From Hsuehochloa calcarea (lineage: Eukaryota; Streptophyta; Magnoliopsida; Poales; Poaceae), in NCBI GenBank assembly GCA_036346395.1, contig CM070604.1, forward strand, positions 53,223,003 to 53,287,002: 64,000 nucleotides of DNA, read 5' to 3'. A program made the position numbers and the translations under genes. Positions 22,169-31,884 of this stretch are shown piece after piece. The notes beneath the pieces were generated by a model that worked only from the letters and a program-made list of their open reading frames with translations, did not search any database and was not told the origin of the DNA. The stretch's first letter is position 1, and each line of letters begins with the position of its first letter.

Positions 22169-23355
22169 CGAGCCTTAATCGACATACACAAACAGTAGGC
22201 TTATTTTCGAAGGATCCTCACCACAATTCGCATAAAGTGATGCGCTTCCAATTCTAGCCTCCAAAGGCTCCCATTGCATCTTTTGCACATCATCTTTACT
22301 AAGCTTTCCTACTCCCACTTCCAAAGGCTCATTTGTATTGTCGAACCATAGGAATTCTTGAAGGAGGACAAATTGAGGTTGATTTGTGCACAAATATGGT
22401 GTTAAATAACTCGGGATAGATATAAATGTAAATTGATAACTAAATTACAAAAACTTGACATAGATGTGGAACCATAATCCAAAACCTACTGTAGATTTTA
22501 TAGCATGATTTGTTGATTTCAGTGCTAAACCAATCACGAGCTATGTTATTCATAGTGGCAATATTCTTGGAGGAATTAGTGTTGGGGTCATGTATATAGC
22601 GCTCAAGCTTTTGGATGGATGCTCGTAAAGGCTAGCATTTGCTCGACGACCTCGGGTCATCCTTGATGGTCGCAGAGGCTTGGGAAGACAATCCAAGAGG
22701 TGATCACCTCAATAGGTTCATTGAAAGAACAGATAAAACAACATAAATTAACTGTTCTTTTCTTGATATAGTACAAATAAACATGAAGATAGTTCAAGTG
22801 TGGGTGTGCAATAAAATTGAGTATCTTACCAAGACGTACTCACCAGCTTGCATAAATTCCTCTTCGATTTTCGTGAGCATACATAGCTAATGATTGTTGA
22901 CATGATTCGTAACTCTTTCATCGTTGAAGTCCTTATCCGAGGAAAAGAAGCGAATGATGCCTTTCCACAGATCCGCCGCCTCCGGTAGCTCTCTAAATCC
23001 TCATGGGGACCCTCAATATCACCGCTTCGCCTAAAGCTCAAAGCAACATTTACACAAACTTAGTAAAGCCGCTAGAACTCCATAGTCCGGACTCAAACTC
23101 TATCAATTCAAAGCCGCTTTGAGTTGCAAACTGCTATATCCGTAATGAGTTCGATTAGCTACCAACTTTATATAGAAAGATTATATACAAATAACAATCT
23201 CTTCATAAGAAATGGTACAAATGTCTAATAGTAACCGAAACTAATCCCTTAAAAGTGTTAAACATATTACTTAGTGGAGGATGTTGTCCGCGGCGTTGAG
23301 CGTCTTGTCGATGCTCTTATGCCCCATCCAAATAGATTTTGTATCGCATATGAGA
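22169..23355. repeat. Tandem array copy 3, left end missing
   Basis: It starts at GAGCCTTAATCGACATACAC (lacking the first 315 bp of the unit) and runs through GATTTTATAGCATG (22495) and GATGCCTTTCCACAGATCCG (22958) to TTTGTATCGCATATGAG (about 23338), after which unique sequence begins. Base differences from copies 1 and 2 are mostly 1-3 bp indels at CAG/CTG/CTC sites. Confidence 0.75.
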
Positions 23356-24366
23356 ATGGGATATGTACATAATAAGTTTTTGAAGCATAAACAGAGAACC
23401 TAAAGGATCAAGTAGTATGTAGCGATGGAAACCATATTAATGGGGAACTAACACAAAATTCTATGGCTTCATCTCAGAGGTAGCGGTTGCGTTGGTTGTT
23501 GCCGGAGGTGCATATCCAATGTAATGAATAGGCGAGATAGTTAAAAGAGAGTGCAAAACAAAGTGTATCTTTTTAAATTTTGAAGGAGGCGGGTGGTATA
23601 TCCGAGAGAACGCCGCTACTTACATAGTATAGGTTTTTGTGGTGCACTGCTAAAATTAGTGACAGTGTGGTATTGTATCTGGGAAAACCGGATGTAAGGT
23701 GAGGCATAGTATAAGGAAAATGAGTATTGTTCTAAGGAACTGCAAAGCTAAGTAAAGGAGTCTATTAAGGTATACACATAAATAGATGGCATGTGTAAGT
23801 AAGAATGAGGGAATCATAGAAATTATGAGTAGTATTTCAAATGTTGTTGCTTTGGGTATCTCAGATTTTGAATCGGTGATTTAATGTAAAAGTTGTATGT
23901 ACTATATGATAGAGATAGTGTGAGTGTGAATTTAATAAAAGCAATCTAAATATTCTGATGTGGATAATATATGTAATGAGAGCATACGAGGCGGTTCAAA
24001 GATGATAATACTGACCTATTTAATAAATACGAATTCATCGCACAACTATTTCAACTAAGGAGCAGATTAAGAGCGAGTAGAAATTGAGTAGAATGGGTGT
24101 TATCTCTTAAGATCCATGCGTGATGCGATTATGCATTAGTAATGCAGTGTCAGACGCTTTGAGCTTTGAGATGATGTCTGTGGCTTGGGACAGATTAACG
24201 TGGTGTCCCGATAAGGGTACATCATCGCAAAATTTCAAAGATGTCCAAATGGGTATCGTAACATCACGACATACATTTTCCATAAGGCACTAAAATCACA
24301 CAAAACTATGACATCACAAAGCTTAGGGAGCGAGGTAGGGACGGTGGTTTACCTTAGTGCGCAAGG
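23356..24366. other. Intergenic, nothing recognised
   Basis: AT-rich sequence without an ORF over about 60 codons and without repeat structure that I can define. Confidence 0.5.
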
Positions 24367-25570
24367 CAACGACAAACAACACCACCATCAAGACAACCCA
24401 CCTCCATCATTCACCATGCATGAGCAATAATAAACACACATCGAAACTCAATGAAACTCAAACCATTAAAAATGAAGCAACAGAGAAGGAAAAGAAGGTA
24501 AGTAAAGTCCACGGAGCCACGACGCGGCGAGGAAGGTGGTCGGCCGGAGGCGGAACCGGCCGCCGTGCCGAGTGCGTCCGCCAAGCCGAAGTCGGTAGGA
24601 GGCGCACGCACATGGCGCAGAGGAGGCGGAGAGGACGCCGAGGGCAGTGCAACAGCCTGAACGTGATCGTAGCACCGGAGGCGGAGACACAAGCGGACAC
24701 AAGGCAAGGATGGAGGGAGGCCGGAGGGTGAGGAGGAATGGGAAGGAAGCGCAATGGCGGGAGATAGACCGAGGGCGTGGGGAGGAAGAGTGATAGACGG
24801 CGTCGATGCAAGGGTCGAGGCGTCGCACGGCCGAGCAAATCGACGGAGTGGAGTTAAGGCGACGAGGCAATGACCGGGGAGGAGATCGCGGGGCGGGGGA
24901 GGAAGAGGAGGAAGAGGAGAGGCGGCGGGAGGAAGAGGAGAGAGCGGCAATACTGGTAGAGGCGGCGGAGGACCAAGAGGAAGGGTAGGCGAGCCGACTG
25001 GACGGAGAGAGGAACTGAGGCGGTGACCCTGGAAGGGATCGAGGGAGCGTGAAAGAAAGAGGAGGAGTCAGGCGGCCATGGAGAGGGCGACTGGCGAAAG
25101 GAGAGGCGCGCGGTGAAGGGAGGGAGGAGAAGCGGCGCCAAGGAGAGGCGGTGGAGGCGAAGGGGAGGAGAAGCGGCAGCTGAGAGAAGTCTTGCGCCGG
25201 CAGAGAGGCGACAGGAGGCGAAAGGAGAGGGCGCAATGAGGAGTAGCATGCGAAGGAGAGGGCGATGGAGGAGGAAGGGAGGGAGTAGCAGCGCCTAGGA
25301 GGAGCTATGGCGCCGGGAGAGAGGGCGACTAAGGCGAAAGGAGAGGCAGCGGGGAGGAAGTAGGGCGGTGGAGGAGGAAGGAGGAGGAGTGTCGGCGCCA
25401 GAAGGAGAGGCGATGGAGGATAAGGCGAAAGAAAGGGGGTGGAGGGATAAGAAAAGGCGGAGCGCCTCGGCCGATCGGGCGGACGCGAGCGGGCGCGAAC
25501 ACGATCGGACGGACGCCGTTTTCCGGGCGACGTGTACACGGTCGGAGGCGGCCCTTTCTTCCCTCCTTTA
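24367..25570. repeat. Purine-rich low-complexity block
   Basis: About 1.2 kb in which the plus strand is almost entirely G and A with repeated GGCGG, GGAGG and GGCGAAAGGAGAGG units. Because TAA/TAG/TGA complements are rare in such sequence, the minus strand stays open for 357 codons as Ser/Pro/Leu-rich peptide; I regard this as compositional. The block sits where the missing part of the OPT gene would be expected. GC-rich 5' segments of this kind are common in grass MULEs and in CT-rich first exons; neither can be shown here. Confidence 0.6.
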
Positions 25571-26203
25571 ACTATGGGAATTCAGTATTCAGTTGCGTCC
25601 TTCGCCGGCTTGCAACTTGTGGCCACTTGCTTAATTCCTTTTGTTTTGTCGTGCCTGGGTCGATGATATCGAAAGCGGTTAATGCCACATGACTCACCAC
25701 CACACAAAATCGTTCGATGGGATAACTTGGCATCATGATATGACTTTAGTATAGTGGCTGGCCTGGCGCTTGGTATCCTATAAAAAAAACTACGTCCGTG
25801 CAATAATATGCACTTTTTTTTAATTGAATAAGAATGCAACAGAATATGCTACTTTGAGAATGATATTTTTTTTCAATGTGTCGCTTCTTATCCTCTTTTA
25901 CTCTCTTTTTTTCATTGAATAGGAATGCAACAGCATACGCTACTTTGAGAAGAGAGGATGCGAATAGAGAGCATATGTTATCTCAATAAGAAGATAAACT
26001 GTGTTAAAAATAAATAATTTTATAGACAAATTGTTCGAGATATTGCCTCTAAAAGTGTCTATAAATGAGTTAGAGAAGACAAACTGAACTGTTTCGCATG
26101 CGCTTATTTTTGCCAACCCTCTCTCTGAGCTAATCGAAGATCAGCTAAGCTACCTCTAAATGATCAAAGATGTATTACTGGTGGAGAGTAGTTACATACG
26201 TAC
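25571..26203. other. Sequence downstream of the truncated OPT gene, with a direct repeat
   Basis: No further OPT exon is found here. Two direct copies of about 35 bp (TTGAATA[A/G]GAATGCAACAG-ATA-GCTACTTTGAGAA) lie at 25827-25861 and 25915-25951. These may be insertion or slippage scars linked to loss of the rest of the gene. Confidence 0.45.
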
Positions 26204-27100
26204 CTGAACAGGGACACCTGCACGAGGTTGGACGGCCACCACATCGCCGCCGGCTCCACCAGATACCGCCGGAATATTCCGGCCCAACCGAACCCCAACA
26301 CCTACATGATGGAGTAACAATTCATACACACGCCGTCTTGTATGCGTACTTCAGTACGTGCATGAGTACCGCCTACCTGGCTGGTGAGGACGAGGAGGAG
26401 GGAGAGGAAGAAGGAGATGTGCTTGCCGTAGAAGACGCGGACGGCGGTGACGGCTTTAATGGCGAAGACGCTGCCGGCGCCGGCGTTGGCGAAGATGATG
26501 ATGAGCACGTGCTCCTTGACGTTGAAGGGGCCCGGGTTGAGTGTGAACTCCCACGGCCGGCCGCGGAACAAGACGCTCTCTGGCAGCGCGGCGGCCATGA
26601 GGCGGCCGAGCGGCACGACGGCGATCTGCGCCGAGATGGCCGTGATCTCGAGCGGCTCCTTGCGGTACCCGAAGAAGGTGTTGAGGAAGGACAACACGAC
26701 GCATGAGGTCGCGCCGAGAACCCACATCCGGAACGTCAGCACCGGCGTCGTCGGGTCGTCCCCCACCGGCACCGTCAGCGCCACCTGCTCGACCGGCGAG
26801 TTCTCCTCCACCGCATCCTCCTCTTCTCCTTCCTCCGGCGAGCTGCGCGACACTGATGGCCGCACTGCATTCATGAGAAGAAATTAAGCAACGGAACAGT
26901 GATTGCGGCAGTCTTGATCCATCTTCCAGCACTGAAGTACTGTTCCACAGCAAGAAAACAATTAAGATGATTAGTTCTTTGGTGCGCTTACGAAGTGGAG
27001 AGGTGACTTGGTCGTCATGGTGGCGGCGGCGGCGGCCGTGTTCATCTTCCTCTTCGTCTTCGTGGCCTTGTTCTTGTACTTCTCGCTGGGAGGATGCCAT
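26204..27100 (-). pseudogene. Oligopeptide transporter (OPT family), 5' three exons only
   Basis: Exons on the minus strand: 27100-26992 (ATG, acidic/His-rich N-terminus MASSQREVQE...), 26864-26377 and 26301-26204. All junctions are GT-AG and phases fit. The roughly 231-residue product contains SPVEQVALTVPV, TFRMWVLGATSCVVLSFLN, GYRKEPLEITAISAQIAVVP and the OPT hallmark LNPGPFNVKEH, followed by the first transmembrane segments and WWPSNLVQVSLF. OPT proteins are proton-coupled carriers of small peptides or metal chelates, about 700-760 residues long with a C-terminal KIPPR motif. Everything after exon 3, about two thirds of the protein, is absent. What remains has no internal stop, so the truncation looks recent or structural. 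Confidence 0.85.
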
Positions 27101-27150
27101 GGTTGGGAGGTGCCGGGATGTGTGCCATGGTTGGGAGGTGCCGGGTTGGC
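27096..27150. repeat. Tandem duplication at the OPT start
   Basis: The 21-bp segment CCATGGTTGGGAGGTGCCGGG plus flank is present twice in direct tandem, at about 27098 and 27127. It overlaps the predicted OPT start codon and places ATG-like triplets in both copies; the inner one gives the frame that splices correctly to exon 2. Confidence 0.75.
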
Positions 27151-27617
27151 TTTTGGGCTCTCTACCATGCTCGTCTGCTTCCTTCTGGCAGGGGAATCTC
27201 TCCATTTTTTTTTATCTGATATGATTATCTGAAAGAAGTTGTAACTTGTGAACTGTGACTGCGTCTGCAAAATTGTTGTTCATGAACTTCCTTTTATCCA
27301 GCATAATAGCTCTTATACGCTTGTACAGAGGAGTCTAAAACAGTGTGTGTGTCTATATATATATATATAGGCTTAGCATCCTACAAAAACATTAACATCG
27401 AAAGCACCGTAAGCTTGCTTTCTCTCCCGCTGAGACAAAGAAAAGTTTTTTTTAAGACTAGTCTATGGTAGGCCTGCGCTAGTTGAAAATCTTTTTTTGT
27501 TTGTATTCTTGCTTTAGCTCTCTCTAGTCTTTGCTTAAGCTATCGTGTGGCGTAGATGGATGACATCTCCCTATTCCCACATCCCCGGATATGATTAATG
27601 CATGTAAGCTGCTTTGC
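27151..27617. other. Upstream region of OPT, nothing recognised
   Basis: It probably contains the OPT promoter and 5' untranslated region (minus strand). A short (TA)n lies at about 27354-27369. No repeats or ORFs that I can support. Confidence 0.4.
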
Positions 27618-27815
27618 GGTCATACCGTTGAATAAGTGCGGTCATACCGTTTTTTAGATCAAGAGAAACTCCCGAAAACACTTTTTCCGTAAAAAAATAT
27701 ACCACACGAAAACAAGCGGTCTTACCGCTGACCAGTGACCGGTCAGACCGGCCAACACATAGCGGTCAGACCGACACCCCACCGGTCAGACCAACTGATA
27801 TGGGCGGTCTGACCG
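27618..27815. repeat. Cluster of GGTCNNACCG palindromes
   Basis: Seven short inverted repeats of the form CGGTC-NN-ACCG at 27618, 27640, 27718, 27741, 27764, 27784 and 27806 (the 27784 copy ends in ACCA), several extended to CCGGTCAGACCGG. Similar strings are familiar from grass LTR elements, but I cannot place this cluster within a defined element. Confidence 0.7.
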
Positions 27816-28044
27816 CCCACTGCCAACAAGGCTAGCTTGAAAGGTCATCACCGTATCGAAATTGGATCGCGAATAAAAATCGTGATCCGATCCTGATCGT
27901 ACAATTGTCAATGAGCGGTTAGATCCTTAATGCTTGGCACGTGGGCAAACTCTGTAAACCATCCACGTAGATCCCAACCGTCCATCCACGAATGAACGGT
28001 CTTGGTGGTTAAGAAGTTGGTGCGATCTAAATGTATTGTTTCCC

Positions 28045-28302
28045 ATGGAGGAAGCTGAACGGCTACCGCTCCTCCGTGACCTCGCTGCTAGATACCACCA
28101 CTGCACTTCCCTCCTCCTCACCTCCCACCCATCGCCTCCCTCCGCGCTAGCTGCTCCACAGCCACCTCCTACACGCGCTCGCCTCCCTCCTAAGCCCCAA
28201 CCCCTCCTCACTACTCCCACGCCTTACTGATCAAGTCTGCCTCCTCCGGCGAGCCCTTCCTCGCCTTTGCGCTTGTCTCCTTTTACGCGGAGAAGAACAT
28301 AT
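28045..28302 (+). pseudogene. PPR protein gene, N-terminal piece
   Basis: From ATG 28045 the sequence reads as the start of a PPR protein after frame shifts: DLAARYHHCTSLLLTSHPSP, then LIKSASSGEPFLAFALVSFYAEKN, the phrase typical of the first PPR motif ('can be reached, any number of us live to see'). The reading ends in the middle of the motif at about 28302, and PPR coding resumes at 29720. PPR proteins bind organellar RNA for editing, splicing or stability. Frameshifts make the piece non-functional. Confidence 0.5.
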
Positions 28303-29719
28303 TGGGATATGGGTAGTCTACACTAACACACAATTAAAATTCTACTGTAAACCAGGAAGTCATGCGAGTAAGATATCTTATCACTAGACGCGCATTGTAG
28401 CAGAAGAAAAGTTAGAGCAGCCTGATTCAACATCGTGCACGTAGATGTTGTGGAAGCAATCGATCGTCCAACGCCCTTGGTCGATGATCATCAGCTCCAA
28501 GAACCTCTCGCGTTCCCTACGTACGTCATAGATCATCCTCGGTCAACGTAGATGCGCCTCTACGATATCCACACGTCTAGGAGTGGAACATCGTACACCG
28601 GTATGCTAGCGCTAGCACGAACAGTAGGGCTTTCGGGGAGGTGGCGACTAGGGCTTCAGTAGGTGGTACAACCTTAATCCCAAAATCCCCACACCCCCCT
28701 TATAAATAGCCCGTAACGGATCTAATCCGAACTAGTTTGTTCCAACCTGTTAAACACGTGACCCTGTAGGTTCATGCTTAATAGGCCGTGAACCGGAAAC
28801 TCCTTTTCAATCTATAAGTCGGCTCCTAGCAGAACATAGTGACTCTTAAATATACATAGAGATCATATTGGATGAACCTTATGTAATATGATCTATGACC
28901 AGGTGTTCATCACTCACGGCTAGTTCTTAGCTCCTTACGACCAGTTCGCATCTGGTCACGACCAGTTTGTGATCATGTACGACTAGCTCACGACCAATCC
29001 GTATCCCTACACAATCAATCTGTATCCCATTACGACCAGCTCGTATCTGTCGGACTAAATGATCTGCTTGTGTATTTTCCTTTTGCCTCACGATATCTTA
29101 TCGAACTCTAGGTGAGATTCTCGATCTAGTGTTGGATAACTTAGTGTGGTCGACTCTTCGAGGGACCCAAAGATATCTCTCATGTTATGGTAGGAGGGGT
29201 AAGTCACATATTCGACCAGTCACATCCCTCCGCGTATTTTATAGCATAGCTAAAAGCTACCTAGTTACGGTGTAGTGCTTAGTAACCCCTAAGTGTATTG
29301 TTACACATATAGAAAACTATGATGATTTCAGGTCTAAGATTATACATCATCATTACTTGCACCAACCGATGACATATGGAAACATATCAATCTCAACAGT
29401 GTCTCAAAGTGGTTCTATCCAATGTTATGTTCTCTAACATGTGCTTCCACTATTAATTCGATGTTCCTCGTATCTATGACCAGTGAAGTATGACCATCAA
29501 TAAATACATATGTTGGTCTATAAATCACTAATGTACCGACCAGTGACACCCGACCAGAGATCTTTTAGAATGATATCATACAACTATTAAAGAGTTTCAC
29601 CAACAAATCACATACTTGCTAATTTTTATAAATGATAATACATCAAAGAAACACAATAACATTTATTATATAATTCGTAAACACAAATACGATACAATCG
29701 TCACTACGATCGTCTCTCG
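28303..29719. mobile_element. 1.4-kb insertion splitting the PPR relic
   Basis: A non-coding segment between two identical 8-bp strings, GAACATAT (28295-28302 and 29720-29727), which lie at the break in the PPR reading. It contains a TATA-like TTATAAATAGCC at about 28701 and a cluster of CGACCAGTTCG/ACGACCAG motifs at 28925-29050, which resembles a solo LTR in look. However, no TG...CA termini and no inverted repeats fit the duplicated bases, so the class of element is open. Confidence 0.45.
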
Positions 29720-29960
29720 GAACATATCACCAGCAACAGCCTCCTCTCGGCGTACGCCCAGGGTGGCCTCGTCGACGCGAGGGAGAAGCCGTTCGAAGAA
29801 ATGCCAGAGGAATTCATGTGGTTTCTTGACTGCGATGGTGCCCGGGTACGCGCAGAACGAGTGCGGCAGCATTCATGGCGGCTGTTCAAGGGAATGATGG
29901 GTTCTTCTCTTGTAACTCCACGATCATGGCGTTCGGAAGATTAGGGATGAGGGTTCCATG
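29720..29960 (+). pseudogene. PPR protein gene, internal piece
   Basis: It reads, across frames, SNSLLSAYAQGGLVDA, FEEMPE, then LTAMVPGYAQNECGS and LFKGMMGSSLVTP. These are the helical repeats of a plant PPR protein of the kind 'YAQCGLVDDAREVFEEMPERNVVSWTAM'. At least three indels interrupt it and nothing after about 29960 continues the series. It is the second half of the relic that starts at 28045. Confidence 0.6.
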
Positions 29961-30258
29961 CTTCAGTAATCTCATCTACTAGTGCAATACATCTATATCC
30001 TGTGCATTTGCATGGTATATAACAGTGCCTTTTCTTACCTCTCATGTAAATTGACCTGCATATATAGCGAATTCATGGAACCAACTGGCCATCGAGGCAG
30101 CATATTGTTTTGTGCTTGCGATTCGGAGGTGCAAGACTACCTGGCAGATTACAGGCTCAGTACGTACTACTACATCGTTCATAAGATACCTCGGCTACAT
30201 TTGGGCGATTTTGATAGCCGCGACACGAAACGGTGCACGCATAAAAATGCAAACTAGG

Positions 30259-30787
30259 GGTGTCGGTGAGATACGACTTATCCGTTTTATTCGAGACTTA
30301 TCTTATTTGATACGATACGAATATGGTTTAGATTTTTCTATCCGATTAACAATTTCACTCATATTTGTATTTGTATTTGCATAAAAAAAATATGAATATA
30401 ATTATGGTATGTACATTTGTCATTCGAAATGTTATTTTATCTGTACTATTCGTATTCAAATTCGGTTAAACAATATACATATTTTATTGCAATATGGCTA
30501 ATTAGTTGGATGCGTATTTTTAGTTTAACATGAACTATGTTTTTTTGTGAAATAGATGAAACTATGTTTTTAAGTGAAATAGATAAACTAGAATGATTAG
30601 GTGTGCTATGTAACAGTGTAAAGTATCGTAAATATATTGTCTTTATGTAAGTTATGAAGATATCCGAATCCGACCGAATTAAGTGGATATTTGATTCGTA
30701 TTCGTTACAACATTCAATTTGTATTCAAATTCTTTAATAAAATATGAATATAAATACAAAAAGACCACTATTCGATCCGTTAACACC
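30259..30787. mobile_element. MITE-like element, about 530 bp
   Basis: AT-rich segment starting GGTGTCGGTGAGATACG and ending in sequence whose reverse complement is GGTGTTAACGGATCGAAT. The inside is full of TATCCGAATCCGAC/GTATTCGTATTCAAATTCGG strings on both strands, as seen in a common grass DNA-element family. The terminal match is weak, so boundaries are approximate. Confidence 0.35.
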
Positions 30788-31176
30788 ACTACTGGAAACA
30801 TGCACCGGCCAACACCATAGGCAATGTAATTAAATGCAATGTCATGCCATCGATCACATGATCTTGGGACAAAACATCGCCGTGTGGTCGTCTGGAGAAT
30901 AACATAATACTCTACCAGCATCAGAACAATGACATAATGCGATGTCATCTTCATCAAGCCGCTGAACTGACAGGAACGGTGACACGTACATACGCACCAT
31001 GTTCAGTACGATCATGAAAACCTAAGATAGAAATACTGCCAGTAGTTCGAAGAAACCACTCAGCATTTTCCAAAGGATTATGATAGCTAAATAATATAAG
31101 CATGTCAATCCGTGCAAAGTATTTCCTTGGACACTCCCTAAAACACAACTTTGACCACTAAGTACTATTGTAATAT

Positions 31177-31532
31177 TCCCTCTGTTCAAGAATGTAGGAC
31201 ATTTTAGACATCTACACGGTCTCCAATATCCATTTTTGACTATTACTTTTAATATAACTACATTAGTTAAAAAAATGTATTATACTATGGAAATATTTAC
31301 CATAACAGATCTAATGATACTATTCCTATGACCAATCTAAATAGTATTTTATATATTATTAGTCAAAGTTTGAGAAATTTGACTAAAATTATGATATTAC
31401 AAAAATACTTTTCGAGACAAATCTACACACATGATTTCAATATATCTAATCTAAATATTTAAAAAGATATCGATCCCAAAATTTAACTGTACACATTCCA
31501 AAACAACTTGTTTTTGTGCAACGGGTGGAGTG
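31177..31532. mobile_element. Stowaway-like MITE (degenerate)
   Basis: It begins TATTCCCTCTGTTCAAGAATGTAGGACATTTT after a TA, a decayed form of the Stowaway terminus (CTCCCTCCGTCCC...), and ends with AACGGGTGGAGTG, a decayed mirror image. About 356 bp, AT-rich, no ORF. It lies just beyond the 3' end of the NSR-like gene. Confidence 0.5.
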
Positions 31533-31884
31533 GAAACGATCAAACATAGCCTGCCATAGGCATCACGTCCGCAGGATGCCACAAAGTTTTCATGTTTAAC
31601 CAGTTCATTCGGTCAGAAAAACATCTTGTAAGACCAAGGTATCAGAGTTGGAACAACAGAAAGCACGGGCTATCGATTCTAGTACTATGGGGAAATATAT
31701 GTGGAACGACAATCAAACTAACATCATCTCACTTGGACATTCGACGTGATCGGGCCTACAAGAAGGTGATTAAAAAAACAATTAATTATCGTAATCATAG
31801 CCCAAGAACTTGTGGTCAAGCGAATCCAACGGACGTGTATAGCGAGCAGATTCGTGAATCACCTGGCAACAGAACGCCAACAAC

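Noticed and set aside
24466..25539. 357-codon minus-strand ORF (Ser/Pro/Leu-rich)
   Set aside because: It lies in a purine-rich block where stop codons are rare on that strand, has no domain and runs beside equally long frames; composition explains it.
26456..27205. 249-codon minus-strand ORF over the OPT gene
   Set aside because: It runs through intron 1 of OPT and then out of frame with the conserved OPT sequence; it is a shadow.
28303..29719. Solo LTR call for the PPR-splitting segment
   Set aside because: No choice of boundaries within the GAACATAT repeat gives TG...CA ends; kept as unclassified insertion.
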